NCBI RefSeq assembly: GCF_021725675.1 | Contig: NZ_JAKJPO010000015.1 | Coordinates: 1 to 64,000, forward strand | DNA: 64,000 bases | Origin: Marilutibacter chinensis | GTDB taxonomy: Bacteria; Pseudomonadota; Gammaproteobacteria; Xanthomonadales; Xanthomonadaceae | Direction: 5' to 3' | In this document: positions 34,854 to 44,297 of the stretch, one piece after another | How the letters are laid out: each line of letters opens with the position of its first letter | Position numbering within the stretch: the first letter of the stretch is position 1 | Made by a program: the position numbers and the translations under genes | The notes under the pieces: model-generated | What the model saw: the letters and a program-made list of their open reading frames with translations, nothing else | Databases searched by the model: none | Told to the model about the DNA's origin: nothing

Positions 34854-36800
34854 ATGACCGTATTCAACGCCAAAAGCCCGCGGCCGGCCCGGCGCTCAAC
34901 GCTCATGCGCAGTGCCGGCATCGGCCTTGCCGTAGGCGCGATTGCGGCGTTCAGCGCCGCCCATGCCCAGCACGACGCGACCGTCGCGGTCGCGCCTCTG
35001 GCGGTCGGCCAGGCCGCCCCGGTGCCGAGCGCGGACCCGTCCAAGCGCCTGCCGGGGACGATCGAGGTCTCCAAGATCGACTTCAAGCGCGGCGAAGGCG
35101 GCGCCGGCCGGCTGGTCCTGAGCTTCAGCGGCGAAGGCGCCGCTCCCGACCTGCGCAGCGTCGGGTCGACGGTGACGATCAACGTCGCCAACGCCGAGCT
35201 GCCTGCGAGCCTGCAGCGCCCGCTCAACGTCACCGACTTCGCCACCCCGGTGCAGCGCATCGAGGCCCGCAGTTCCGGCACCGGTGCGACGCTGACGCTC
35301 AGCACCCAGGGCAACTACGAATCGATGGCCTATCAGACCGGCAGCGAGTACATCGTCGAGATCGTGCCGCGTGCGGCCCAGCCTGGCACCCGTGCCGTCG
35401 GCGCCAGCACCGCAGCGGTCGGCGCGACCACCTCGGCCGGCACCGCCCGCGCCTACTCCGGGCGTCCGGTGACCTTCAACTTCCAGGACGTTCCGGTGCG
35501 CACGGTGCTGCAGTTGATCGCCGAGGAGTCGGGGCTCAACGTCGTCGCCGCGGACACCGTCCAGGGCAACGTCACCCTGCGGCTGGTCAACGTGCCGTGG
35601 GACCAGGCGCTGGACATCGTGCTGCAGGCCAAGGGCCTGGACAAGCGCCGCAGCGGCAACGTGGTCTGGATCGCGCCGCAGGCCGAGATCGCCAAGTACG
35701 AGCAGGACAAGGAGGACGCGCGCATCGCGCTCGAGAACCGCGTCGACCTGGTCACCGAATACGTCCAGATCAACTATCACAACGCCACCCAGATCTTCGA
35801 GGCGCTGACCGAGGCCAAGGGCATCGGCGGGCAGAGCGGCCAGGGTGGTCAGGGTACGAACAACAACGACAACGGCTTCCTCTCGCCGCGCGGCCGGCTG
35901 GTCGCCGACGAGCGCACCAACACGCTGATGGTCAGCGACATCCCGAAGAAGGTCGCGCAGATGCGCGAGCTGATCCGGGTGATCGACCGTCCGGTCGACC
36001 AGGTGCTGATCGAAGCCCGGGTGGTGGTCGCGACCGACACCTTCGCGCGCGAGCTGGGCGCCCGCTTCGGCATCGCCGGCCACAAGGACGGCAAGTACTT
36101 CTTCAACGACACGATCGAGAACAACGACGAGACCCGGGGCTCGTACGTGGAGGCGATCACCTCCAACGAGCCGTCCTTCGAACTGACCAAGGGCGCGATG
36201 AGCAACCTGGGGGTGCTCAACCCGGCCGGTTCGCTGGCGCTGCAGATCCTCAATGCCGGCTATGCGCTCGACATCGAACTGTCGGCGATGCAGGAGGAGG
36301 GACGTGGCGAGGTCATCTCCAATCCGCGCGTGGTCACCAGCAACCAGCGCGAGGCGGTGATCCGCCAGGGCCAGGAAGTCGGCTACGTGACGATCTCGCC
36401 GCAGCAGGGCGGCAACAGCATCCCGATCCCGAACGTCCAGTTCAAGGACGTGCTGCTCGAGCTCAAGGTCACTCCGACGATCACCCACGACGGCCGCGTG
36501 TTCCTGAACATGAACGTCAAGAAGGACGAGGTCGAAGGCTTCATCGACACCAGCATCGGCCAGGTCCCGCAGATCGCCAAGCGCGAGGTCAACACCGCGG
36601 TGCTGATCGAGGACGGCCAGACCGTGGTGATCGGCGGCGTCTACGAGTTCGCCGACCGCACCGACATCAGCAAGGTGCCGTTCCTCGGCGACATCCCGTT
36701 CCTCGGCAACCTGTTCAAAAAGAAGGGTCGCGACAAGGACAAGGCCGAGCTGCTGATCATGGTCACGCCGAAGGTGATGCGCGTCGAACAGCGCAACTGA
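34854..36800 (+). CDS. pilQ: Type IV pilus secretin PilQ
   Basis: Outer-membrane secretin through which the pilus passes. The 648-residue product has a signal peptide ending near SAAHAQ (about 39), an AMIN domain (about 55-150, peptidoglycan binding), an STN/secretin N0 domain (TFNFQDVPVRTVLQLIAEESGLNVV), an N1 domain with a Gly/Asn-rich insertion (GIGGQSGQGGQGTNNNDNG), and the secretin core (GEVISNPRVVTSNQREAVIRQGQEVGY, FLNMNVKKDEV, PFLGDIPFLGNLFKKK). ATG 34854 has GGGGGAT six bases upstream; ATG 34833 overlapping the pilP stop is the alternative and adds seven residues. It closes the pilMNOPQ operon before a strong terminator. Confidence 0.96.
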   Translation: MTVFNAKSPRPARRSTLMRSAGIGLAVGAIAAFSAAHAQHDATVAVAPLAVGQAAPVPSADPSKRLPGTIEVSKIDFKRGEGGAGRLVLSFSGEGAAPDLRSVGSTVTINVANAELPASLQRPLNVTDFATPVQRIEARSSGTGATLTLSTQGNYESMAYQTGSEYIVEIVPRAAQPGTRAVGASTAAVGATTSAGTARAYSGRPVTFNFQDVPVRTVLQLIAEESGLNVVAADTVQGNVTLRLVNVPWDQALDIVLQAKGLDKRRSGNVVWIAPQAEIAKYEQDKEDARIALENRVDLVTEYVQINYHNATQIFEALTEAKGIGGQSGQGGQGTNNNDNGFLSPRGRLVADERTNTLMVSDIPKKVAQMRELIRVIDRPVDQVLIEARVVVATDTFARELGARFGIAGHKDGKYFFNDTIENNDETRGSYVEAITSNEPSFELTKGAMSNLGVLNPAGSLALQILNAGYALDIELSAMQEEGRGEVISNPRVVTSNQREAVIRQGQEVGYVTISPQQGGNSIPIPNVQFKDVLLELKVTPTITHDGRVFLNMNVKKDEVEGFIDTSIGQVPQIAKREVNTAVLIEDGQTVVIGGVYEFADRTDISKVPFLGDIPFLGNLFKKKGRDKDKAELLIMVTPKVMRVEQRN

Positions 36801-36823
36801 GCCCGGCTTGACGCGCACTGAAG

Positions 36824-36846
36824 AAAGGGCCTGCGGGCCCTTTTTT
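36824..36846 (+). terminator. Intrinsic terminator of pilMNOPQ
   Basis: AAAGGGCC (36824-36831) and GGCCCTTT (36836-36843) form a perfect stem with a TGCG loop, ending in a run of six T. Confidence 0.92.
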
Positions 36847-36963
36847 CATGTAGGCCGTGTGCGGACGGGCTTGAACCGAAGATGAAGCCGGCGGAACCCG
36901 GGCGGCAAAATGGAGTCAAACTGGGCCTCCCCCCGCGTCCCAGGTAAAGGTGGAATGGACAGC

Positions 36964-37980
36964 ATGGCGAACCCTGTCGTACCGGCTCCGGGCCCGGCTT
37001 CCGACGAATCGATCCGGTTGCACGAGGCGTTCCGGTCGCTGCGCGACGGACTGGCGGCGGAGATCGTCGGCCAGGCGCAGTTGATCGAGCGGCTGCTGAT
37101 CGCGCTGCTGGCCGACGGCCATCTGCTTGTCGAAGGCGCGCCCGGGCTGGCCAAGACCACCGCGATCCGGGCGCTCTCTGCCCGGCTCGAAGCCGATTTC
37201 GCCCGTGTCCAGTTCACTCCCGACCTGCTGCCGGCGGATCTGACCGGCACCGAGGTCTGGCGGCCGCAGGACGGGCGCTTCGAGTTCCAGGCCGGACCGA
37301 TCTTCCATCCGGTGCTGCTTGCCGACGAGATCAACCGGGCGCCGGCCAAGGTGCAGTCGGCCCTGCTGGAGGCGATGGGCGAACGCCAGGTCACCGTCGG
37401 TCGCGCGACCTATCCGCTGCCGAAGCTGTTCCTGGTGATGGCGACCCAGAACCCGATCGAGCAGGAAGGCACCTTCCCGTTGCCGGAGGCGCAGCTCGAC
37501 CGCTTCCTGATGCATGTCCACATCGGCTACCCCGAGGCCGAGGCCGAAGCCGAGATCCTGCGGCTGGCGCGGGAGCGCGCGCGCGAGGCGATGGCGACGC
37601 CGGCCCCTGCGCCGCCGCGGATTCCGGTCGAGGACGTGTTCGCCGCGCGCGCGGCGGTACTCGAGCTGCACGTCGCGCCGGCGGTCGAGCGCTACCTGAT
37701 CGAACTGGTGCTGGCCTCGCGCGATGCGGCCCGCTACGACGCCGCGCTTGGCCGGCGCATCGCCTGGGGCGCGAGCCCGCGCGGCTCGATCGCGCTGGAG
37801 CGTTGCGCGCGCGCGCATGCCTGGCTGGCAGGGCGCGATTACGTCACCCCGGACGATGTGCGCGCAGTGGCACCGGATGTGCTGCGGCACCGCGTGCTGC
37901 CCAGCTACGAGGCGACCGCGGAGGGCTGGGACGGCGGCAGGCTGGTCGCCGAGCTGCTGCGCGTGGTGCCGTTGCCATGA
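36964..37980 (+). CDS. MoxR-type AAA+ ATPase
   Basis: Chaperone-like ATPase that acts with von Willebrand factor A (VWA) proteins. The 338-residue product has Walker A GAPGLAKTT, Walker B VLLADEINRAPAK, the MoxR sensor sequence MATQNPIEQEGTFPLPEAQLDRFLM, and the C-terminal lid with GASPRGSIALERCARA. It opens an operon with DUF58, DUF4381 and Bat-type VWA genes. ATG 36964 is chosen for its spacing from AGGTGG; ATG 36955 is an alternative. An inverted-repeat element separates it from the next gene. Confidence 0.94.
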   Translation: MANPVVPAPGPASDESIRLHEAFRSLRDGLAAEIVGQAQLIERLLIALLADGHLLVEGAPGLAKTTAIRALSARLEADFARVQFTPDLLPADLTGTEVWRPQDGRFEFQAGPIFHPVLLADEINRAPAKVQSALLEAMGERQVTVGRATYPLPKLFLVMATQNPIEQEGTFPLPEAQLDRFLMHVHIGYPEAEAEAEILRLARERAREAMATPAPAPPRIPVEDVFAARAAVLELHVAPAVERYLIELVLASRDAARYDAALGRRIAWGASPRGSIALERCARAHAWLAGRDYVTPDDVRAVAPDVLRHRVLPSYEATAEGWDGGRLVAELLRVVPLP

Positions 37981-37990
37981 GCGACTTTTT

Positions 37991-38077
37991 TGCCGTGGAT
38001 CACGCGGATGAGCGCGGACGGTGAGGTTTCCAATCCTGTTCTTGCCTCATCCGTGTTCATCCGCCTGATCCGCGGCA
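37991..38077. repeat. Inverted-repeat element, copy 1
   Basis: The left arm starting TGCCGTGGATCACGCGGATG (37991-38024) and the right arm ending CATCCGCCTGATCCGCGGCA (38046-38077) are imperfect reverse complements of about 32 bases around a short AT-richer centre. The element is related to the copy at 44111-44194. It sits between the moxR stop and the DUF58 start, inside the operon, with no coding content. Confidence 0.75.
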
Positions 38078-38098
38078 TAGGGGTTTGACCGACACGCC

Positions 38099-39013
38099 AT
38101 GACCGTTCACGACGAAAACGGCATCGAGCCGACGCTGACGGAACTGGTCGGCCTGCGCCGGCTCGCGGGTGCGCGCCGGCCGCCACGCCGCGGTCGGCAT
38201 GGCATCCATGGGCCGGCGTTGTCGCCATTGCGCGGGCGCGGGATGGATTACGCGGAGTCGCGCGAGTACGTGGCCGGCGACGATGCGCGTCACATCGACT
38301 GGAGGCTGACCGCGAGGACCGGGCGGGCGCATACCAAACTGTTCCAGGCCGAGCGCGAGCGGCTGACCCTGATCGTCGGCGACACCGCGCCGTCGCTGTA
38401 CTTCGGCACCCGGACCCGCTTCAAGTCGGTGCAGGCCGCGCGCGCGGGCGCGATCGCGGCCTGGGTGGCGGCCCGCGACGGCGACCGCATCGCCGCCCTG
38501 CGCGGCAGTCGCGGCGAGCCTCCGATCGCGCCGGCGGCCGGCACCCGTGGCGTGTTGCAGGTGCTGGACGGGCTGGTCCGCTGGTACCGGGCACCGCAGC
38601 AGGACGATCTGGGCCTGGACGTCGCCCTCGAGCACGCCGGGCGCCTGTTGCGGCCCGGCTCGCGGTTGGTGGTGCTGGCCGACGCCGCCAGCATCGCGGC
38701 GATCCCCGAGCGGCGATGGCCGGTGCTCGCGCAGCACCACGAGGTGATCGTGCTGATGCTGACCGACCCGTTCGAGACCGCACCGCCTGGCACACGCCTG
38801 CCACTGCGCGCCGCCGCCGATGCCGAACGGGTCGAACTCGATCTCGGATCGGCGGCCCAGCGTGCGCGGTGGCGCTCGGCCTTCGTCCAGCCGGTCGATG
38901 CGGCGCTGGCCAGCCTGCCCGCACGCGGGGTGCGCGCGACCACGCTGTCGACCGATGCGCCCAGCGACGCCTGGTTGCCGCTGCTGGGCCACGCGCGGCC
39001 GCTGGTGGCCTGA
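38099..39013 (+). CDS. DUF58 domain protein
   Basis: A 304-residue cytoplasmic protein of the DUF58 family found with MoxR ATPases and Bat proteins. Landmarks are SPLRGRGMDYAESREYVAGDDARHIDWRLTARTGRAHTKLF near residues 40-85 and a degenerate VWA-like fold after it (LTLIVGDTAPSLYFGTRTRFKSVQAARAGAIAAW). Its function is not established; the operon context suggests it helps the MoxR-VWA envelope complex. It shares its stop with the next start (TGATG). Confidence 0.9.
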   Translation: MTVHDENGIEPTLTELVGLRRLAGARRPPRRGRHGIHGPALSPLRGRGMDYAESREYVAGDDARHIDWRLTARTGRAHTKLFQAERERLTLIVGDTAPSLYFGTRTRFKSVQAARAGAIAAWVAARDGDRIAALRGSRGEPPIAPAAGTRGVLQVLDGLVRWYRAPQQDDLGLDVALEHAGRLLRPGSRLVVLADAASIAAIPERRWPVLAQHHEVIVLMLTDPFETAPPGTRLPLRAAADAERVELDLGSAAQRARWRSAFVQPVDAALASLPARGVRATTLSTDAPSDAWLPLLGHARPLVA

Positions 39014-39465
39014 TGCCGATCGCAATCGTCCTGCGCGACATCCATCAGCCACCGGCGCCTCCATGGTGGCCGCCGGCGCCGGGCTGGTGGCTTCTGGCCG
39101 GCCTCGCGCTGGCGATCGCCGCCGGCTTCGTGTTCTGGCGCCGGCAGCGGCGACGCAGGCGCGAGAAGATCGAGGCACTGTTCGAGCGCGCGCTCGCCGC
39201 GGCGGCATCGCCGGCGGACGAGGTCGCGGCGATGTCCGAACTGCTGCGCCGCGCCGCGCGTCGGCGCGATCCGCATGCGGACCGCCTCCAGGGCGATGCC
39301 TGGCGCGCGTTCCTCGACGAGGGCGCCGCGCAACCCCTGTTCGCCGGCGAGGCCGGCGATGTGCTGCTCGAAGGCGGCTACCGGCGTGAGCTCGACGCCG
39401 AGCGGGCGGCGATGCTGCGCCCGCTGGTGCGGATGCGTTTCCTGCAGTGGATGGGCGTGCGATGA
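39013..39465 (+). CDS. DUF4381 membrane protein
   Basis: A 150-residue small protein with one membrane helix (about 24-43, WWLLAGLALAIAAGFVFW) after a proline/tryptophan-rich start (DIHQPPAPPWWPPAPGWW), which is the DUF4381 signature. The cytoplasmic remainder is helical. Genes of this family occur between DUF58 and BatA. The exact role is unknown. It overlaps the previous gene by one base and the next by ATGA. Confidence 0.88.
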   Translation: MPIAIVLRDIHQPPAPPWWPPAPGWWLLAGLALAIAAGFVFWRRQRRRRREKIEALFERALAAAASPADEVAAMSELLRRAARRRDPHADRLQGDAWRAFLDEGAAQPLFAGEAGDVLLEGGYRRELDAERAAMLRPLVRMRFLQWMGVR

Positions 39466-40499
39466 GCATGGCGACCGCAATGCCCTGGCAGGCGTGGCCG
39501 GACCTGCAACTGGTCTGGCCGTGGTGGCTGCTGGCGCTGCCGCTGCCGTGGCTGGCGCTGTGGCTGCTGCCGGCCGTACGCAGCGGTGCGGCGGCGTTGC
39601 GTTTCCCTCATGAGGCGCGCCTGCGCGATATCGCCGGTAACGGTGCGCGGGCGCGGCCCCTTCGTGGTCCCGGTCCGCTGCTGTGGCTGGCCTGGGCCCT
39701 TCTGTGCGTGGCCGCGGCCCGTCCGCAGCAGCTCGGCGAGCCGGTGCAGCCGCCGCAGGCCGGGCGCGACCTGATGCTGGCACTGGACCTGTCGGGCAGC
39801 ATGCAGGAACCGGACATGAGCCTGGGAGGGCGTCCGGTCGACCGCCTCACCGCCGCCAAGGCGGTCCTGGCCGACTTCCTCGACCGCCGCGCCGGCGACC
39901 GTGTCGGCCTGCTGGTGTTCGGTCGCCGCGCCTATGCGCTGACGCCGCTCACCCTGGATCGCGAATCGGTACGCCAGCAGTTGCAGGACAGCGTGGTCGG
40001 GCTGGCCGGCCAGGAAACCGCGATCGGCGATGCGATCGGCCTCGCGGTCAAGCGCCTGCGCGAAGAGTCGGGCGAAGAGCAGCGCGACGAAGACAAGGTG
40101 TTGATCCTGCTGACCGACGGCGTCAACACCGCGGGCCTGCTGGATCCGCGCAAGGCCGCCGAGCTGGCCCGCGACAACGGCGTGCGCGTGCATACGATCG
40201 CATTCGGTGGGGATGGCGTGATGTCGGTGTTCGGCTTCCAGCTGCCGATGCCGGGTGGCGGCGACGAGATCGACGAGGCGACGCTGCAGGCGATCGCCGA
40301 GGCGACCGGCGGACGCTTCTTCCGTGCCCGCGATACGGCGCAGCTGGCCGGCATCTATGCCGAGATCGATCGTCTGGAACCGGTCGAGCGGCCGGGGCCG
40401 GCCCTGCGTCCGCGCATCGAGCGCTATGTCTGGCCGCTGGCCGGTGCGTTCGCGCTGGCCCTGCTGTCCTTCCTGCTGGCAGGCTGGAGGCGCCGATGA
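39462..40499 (+). CDS. BatA-like VWA membrane protein
   Basis: A 345-residue inner-membrane protein with two N-terminal hydrophobic helices (about 20-38 and 68-86), a von Willebrand factor A domain (about 100-305) and a C-terminal helix (about 322-342). The metal-ion-dependent adhesion site is complete: DLSGS at 109-113, with downstream threonine and aspartate in LILLTDGVNTAG. Proteins of this type belong to the aerotolerance/stress-linked Bat operon, possibly working as MoxR clients in the envelope; mechanism is not known. Confidence 0.93.
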   Translation: MSMATAMPWQAWPDLQLVWPWWLLALPLPWLALWLLPAVRSGAAALRFPHEARLRDIAGNGARARPLRGPGPLLWLAWALLCVAAARPQQLGEPVQPPQAGRDLMLALDLSGSMQEPDMSLGGRPVDRLTAAKAVLADFLDRRAGDRVGLLVFGRRAYALTPLTLDRESVRQQLQDSVVGLAGQETAIGDAIGLAVKRLREESGEEQRDEDKVLILLTDGVNTAGLLDPRKAAELARDNGVRVHTIAFGGDGVMSVFGFQLPMPGGGDEIDEATLQAIAEATGGRFFRARDTAQLAGIYAEIDRLEPVERPGPALRPRIERYVWPLAGAFALALLSFLLAGWRRR

Positions 40500-42337
40500 C
40501 GCTGCCCGACTTCTCCGCCCTCCATCTGTTGCGTCCCGACTGGCTGTGGGCCTTGTCGCTGCTGCCGGCACTGATGGCGATGTGGATGTTGCGGCGTCGT
40601 CGGACCGGTACGTGGCGCGAGGCCGTCGATCCGCACCTGCTGCCGCATCTGCTCGACGGCGGCGACCTGCCGCGCCGCCGCTGGAGCCAAGGCGCAGGCG
40701 TGCTGATCGCCGGGCTCGCCTATGGCGTGACGGTGCTGGCGCTGGCGGGGCCGAGCTGGCGCCAGGTCGAGCAGCCGCTGTGGCAGGGTCGGCAACCGCT
40801 GATGGTGGCGCTGGACCTGTCCTCGGCGACTCTCGCGGCCGATCCGCCGCCCACGCGGCTGGCGCAGGCGCAGGCCAAGCTCGCCACCCTGCTTGCTTCC
40901 CGCGACGGACCGGTGGGGTTGCTGGTGTTCGCCGACGACGCCTTCACCGTCGCTCCGATCACCGACGACGTGACCAACGTGGCCCTGTTCCTCGATGCGC
41001 TGTCGCCGGACATCATGCCGGTCGACAGTTCGCCGGCCGAAGGCCCACGCGCCGATCGCGCGATCGGGTCGGCGGTGCGGCTGATGGAGCAGGCCGGCTT
41101 CGAGCAGGGCCGGATCCTGCTGCTCGCGGGCGATGCCGATGCGCGCACCGTCGGCGCCGCCGCCGACGCGCATGCCGCCGGCTTCGAAGTCGAGGTGCTC
41201 GGTCTCGGCCGTAGCGGCGGGGTGACCTATCGCGACGTCGCGGGACGTGCCGCGCTCGCCCCTTTCGACGAGGAACTGCTGCGCCGGATCGCCGCCGCGG
41301 GCGGCGGCCGCTATGCGCGGTTGTCGGCCGGCGACGCCGACCTGCGCACCCTCGGCGTGTTCGAAAGCGGGGTGACCCATGCTGCCGCGAGCGGCGCGCA
41401 GGGCGGCAGCGCGCCGCTCGACGAAGGCTTCTGGCTGCTGCCGCCGCTGATGTTGCTGATGCTGCTGGCATTCCGCCGCGGTGCCGTGCTGGCGGTGCTG
41501 ATGCTCGGGCTGTGGTTGCCGTCCGCCCCGGCCAAGGCCGCGGACTGGTGGCGGCGGGCCGATCAGGTCGAGCATCGGCGCCTGAGCGAAGCGACCGAGG
41601 CCTATCGAAGCGGCGACTATGCGGCCGCGGCCGAAGGCTACGCGAAGGTCGACAGCGCCGACGGTCAGTACAACCTGGGCAATGCGATGGCGAAGGCCGG
41701 CCGTTACCAGGAAGCGATCGACGCCTACGACCGCGCACTGCAGCTGCAGCCCGGCATGGAGGACGCGGTTGCCAACCGGGCGGCGGTCGAAGCGGCGATG
41801 AAGCGGCAGCCGCAGTCCGGCGACGAAAGCCAGCCGTCCGACAACGACGATGGATCGCAGGACTCCGACACGGGCGGCGAATCGCCGAAGCAGGGGCCGG
41901 CGGACCCGTCGCGGCAGCCGGACGCGGGCGATGCGCAGGGCCAGCCGACATCGCCACGAGACCAGGGAGATTCGCCCGAATCCGGATCGCAGGACGGCGC
42001 CGAGGAGGGCGAGGACGGACAGTCCGGGAACCCGCCGGCCGAGGCGCCCGACGCACAGGACGCGCAGGCGCAGCAGGCCGCCGACGAGGCCCAGCGCCAA
42101 CGCATGCAGCAGGCGCTGGAGCAGGACGGGCGCGAGGGCGAGGAGGAACACGACGGACAGGCGTCCGGCCGTCGGGCACGCCCGGACGAAACGCCGGCCG
42201 AGCGCGAGCGCCGGATCGCCAACGAGGCCTGGCTGCGGCGGGTACCCGACGATCCGGGCGGGCTGCTGCGCGAGAAGTTCCGGATCGAGCACGAGCGCCG
42301 CCAGCGTCAGGGCGGCCTGGGAGAACCGAAGCCTTGA
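40496..42337 (+). CDS. BatB/BatC fusion: VWA domain plus TPR and acidic linker
   Basis: A 613-residue protein that joins a BatB-like part (two N-terminal helices, VWA domain about 100-290, helices near 305-345) with a BatC-like part: a signal-like helix, two to three tetratricopeptide repeats (RLSEATEAYRSGDYAAAAEGYAKV, GQYNLGNAMAKAGRYQEAIDAYDRALQLQP) and a long Asp/Glu/Gln/Pro-rich tail. The adhesion motif is degenerate: residues 107-111 read DLSSA, so the second conserved serine is replaced by alanine. The start overlaps the BatA stop by ATGA. Confidence 0.92.
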   Translation: MTLPDFSALHLLRPDWLWALSLLPALMAMWMLRRRRTGTWREAVDPHLLPHLLDGGDLPRRRWSQGAGVLIAGLAYGVTVLALAGPSWRQVEQPLWQGRQPLMVALDLSSATLAADPPPTRLAQAQAKLATLLASRDGPVGLLVFADDAFTVAPITDDVTNVALFLDALSPDIMPVDSSPAEGPRADRAIGSAVRLMEQAGFEQGRILLLAGDADARTVGAAADAHAAGFEVEVLGLGRSGGVTYRDVAGRAALAPFDEELLRRIAAAGGGRYARLSAGDADLRTLGVFESGVTHAAASGAQGGSAPLDEGFWLLPPLMLLMLLAFRRGAVLAVLMLGLWLPSAPAKAADWWRRADQVEHRRLSEATEAYRSGDYAAAAEGYAKVDSADGQYNLGNAMAKAGRYQEAIDAYDRALQLQPGMEDAVANRAAVEAAMKRQPQSGDESQPSDNDDGSQDSDTGGESPKQGPADPSRQPDAGDAQGQPTSPRDQGDSPESGSQDGAEEGEDGQSGNPPAEAPDAQDAQAQQAADEAQRQRMQQALEQDGREGEEEHDGQASGRRARPDETPAERERRIANEAWLRRVPDDPGGLLREKFRIEHERRQRQGGLGEPKP

Positions 42338-44058
42338 GACGTCCCGTGACGCCACCGAAGACCCGCGCGAGAGCCCTGTTGCCGTGGCTGCTTTGCACCG
42401 TGCTGCTGGCGACGGTCCTCGACGCCGCTGCCGCGACCCGCGCGTGGCTCGACCGCGATCGCATCGAGCTGGGCGAGACGGTCACGCTCAACGTCGAAAC
42501 CGATGCGCTGACCGCATCGCCGGACTACGCGCCGCTGCGGGCGGATTTCGACGTCAGCGGCCACAGCAGCCGGCGCGGGATGGCGATGGGCTCGCAGGGC
42601 GGTGCCCGCAGCCTGTTCGCGGTCGCGCTGCGCCCGCGCCGCGACGGCGTGCTGACGGTGCCGTCGCTGCGGGTCGGCAACGAGCGCACCGCGCCGCTGT
42701 CGCTGGTGGTCGTCCCGACCGAGCAGCGCCCTCTGGCGGGCGCCGGCGAGGACGTCTTCATCGAGAGCGGGCCCGACCACGAGCGGCCCTATGTCCAGCA
42801 GTCGGTGGGCTGGGTCGTGCGCCTGTACGCGGCGGTACCGATCGTCACCGGCAGCCTCGACCAGCCGGCTCCGGATGGCGCCGCCTTCCAGCGGGTCGGC
42901 GACGACGCGCAGTATTCGCGGACGGTCGCAGGACGCCAGTACCAGGTGATCGAGCGTCGTTTCCTGCTGGTTCCGGAACGCAGCGGCGAACTGCGGGTGC
43001 CGGGCGCGACCTTCCAGGGGCGCGGCGCGGCCGGCTTCTTCGACGACATGTTCGGTGGCGGCCGCGGCGACACGCTGCAGGCGCGTGCCGACGCGCGCAC
43101 CCTGGATGTGCAGGCGATCCCGGCCCAGGCGCCGCAGCCGTGGCTGCCATTGCACGACCTGCAGCTGCGCTATCGCGCCAATCCGTCGACGCTGCGGCAG
43201 GGCCATGCGGCGACGCTGGCGATCGAGGTGATCGCCGATGGCGCCACCGCCTCGCAGATGCCGGAGCTGGAACTGCCGCCGATCGATGGTGTCCAGGTGT
43301 TCGCCGAGCGGCCGCAGGTCGACGAGACCTTCGTCGACGGCCGTCCGCGGGTGAAGTCGACCCGCAGCTTCTCGCTGGTGCCCGACCGCAGCGGCGAGGT
43401 CCGGCTTTCCGGTGTCGAGATGGACTGGTGGGACGTGGGTACCGGCAAGGGGCGTTCGGCGACCTTGCCGCCGCTGCGCTGGACGGTGCAGGCCGGTACG
43501 GGCGCCTCTGCCGCGGCACTGGCGGAAGCGGTTCCGGCGGATGCAGGTGCCGTCGCGGGGCAGGTCGCGGCGCCGGCGTCCGGCGATGTCTCCGTGCCCG
43601 GTGCCCCGGCCGAGCGCAGCCGCCGCTACTGGGCGCTGGCGGCCGCGCTGTTCGCCGCGCTGTGGCTGCTGACGCTGCTGTGGGCGCTGCACCAGCGGAC
43701 CTCCACGCGCAGGGCCGGGGCGGAGGATACGGACCGGCCCAATGGACGCGCGGGCACGACGAAGCCGACAGCCGAGGCGTTGCGCAAGGCGCTCGACACC
43801 GGCAGTTTCGATGACGTCGCCGATCTGCTGTGCGCGATGGCGACGCCGCCGGCGGGCAGCGTCGATGCCCTGGCGCACCGTCTCGACGATCCAGGCCAGC
43901 GTGCCGCGCTGGAGGCGATGCAGCGCGCGCGCTGGGCCGATGGCGATGGCCGCGAGGCGCGCGCGCGCCTGCGCGAAGCCTTCGCCGAAGGGCCGCGCTG
44001 GGTGGCGACCGCCGCACCGGCGGATGCGCCGCTGCCGCCGCTGTATCCGCCGGGATGA
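42334..44058 (+). CDS. BatD-like protein (oxygen-tolerance family)
   Basis: A 574-residue exported membrane protein. The N-terminal hydrophobic segment (about 13-34) precedes several beta-sandwich domains (RAWLDRDRIELGETVTLNVETD, GRQYQVIERRFLLVPERSGELRVPGATFQGRG, RVKSTRSFSLVPDRSGEVRLSGVEMDWWD), and one membrane helix lies near 425-450. This is the BatD (periplasmic partner of BatA/B) pattern. TTG 42334 overlapping the previous stop is given as the start; GTG 42346 is equally possible and would shorten it by four residues. Confidence 0.88.
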   Translation: MRRPVTPPKTRARALLPWLLCTVLLATVLDAAAATRAWLDRDRIELGETVTLNVETDALTASPDYAPLRADFDVSGHSSRRGMAMGSQGGARSLFAVALRPRRDGVLTVPSLRVGNERTAPLSLVVVPTEQRPLAGAGEDVFIESGPDHERPYVQQSVGWVVRLYAAVPIVTGSLDQPAPDGAAFQRVGDDAQYSRTVAGRQYQVIERRFLLVPERSGELRVPGATFQGRGAAGFFDDMFGGGRGDTLQARADARTLDVQAIPAQAPQPWLPLHDLQLRYRANPSTLRQGHAATLAIEVIADGATASQMPELELPPIDGVQVFAERPQVDETFVDGRPRVKSTRSFSLVPDRSGEVRLSGVEMDWWDVGTGKGRSATLPPLRWTVQAGTGASAAALAEAVPADAGAVAGQVAAPASGDVSVPGAPAERSRRYWALAAALFAALWLLTLLWALHQRTSTRRAGAEDTDRPNGRAGTTKPTAEALRKALDTGSFDDVADLLCAMATPPAGSVDALAHRLDDPGQRAALEAMQRARWADGDGREARARLREAFAEGPRWVATAAPADAPLPPLYPPG

Positions 44059-44110
44059 CGACTATCGAATTGATCAGAGGTTTCCTGCCGGTGCAGGGCA
44101 AGAGAATCCA

Positions 44111-44194
44111 GCCGCGGATTACACGGATGAACGCGGATAGAACATTTTCGATTCCGCTTTTGCCTTATCCGTGTTCATCCGCGTGATCCGTGGC
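44111..44194. repeat. Inverted-repeat element, copy 2
   Basis: The left arm starting GCCGCGGATTACACGGATGA (44111-44138) and the right arm ending CATCCGCGTGATCCGTGGC (44167-44194) are reverse complements over 28 bases with four mismatches. The centre (ending TTTTGCCTT) resembles that of copy 1, and both copies have the same orientation. It lies in the gap after batD, before the symporter gene. Confidence 0.8.
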
Positions 44195-44297
44195 CAAGTC
44201 CCTTCGTTTCCCTGCAGCGGCTCGGGCCGCTTCGACATGACGAGGTCCGGCCCGGGCCGGTTTGCTAAGCTCGCCGGGTTCCGACGGAAGTGCGCCC

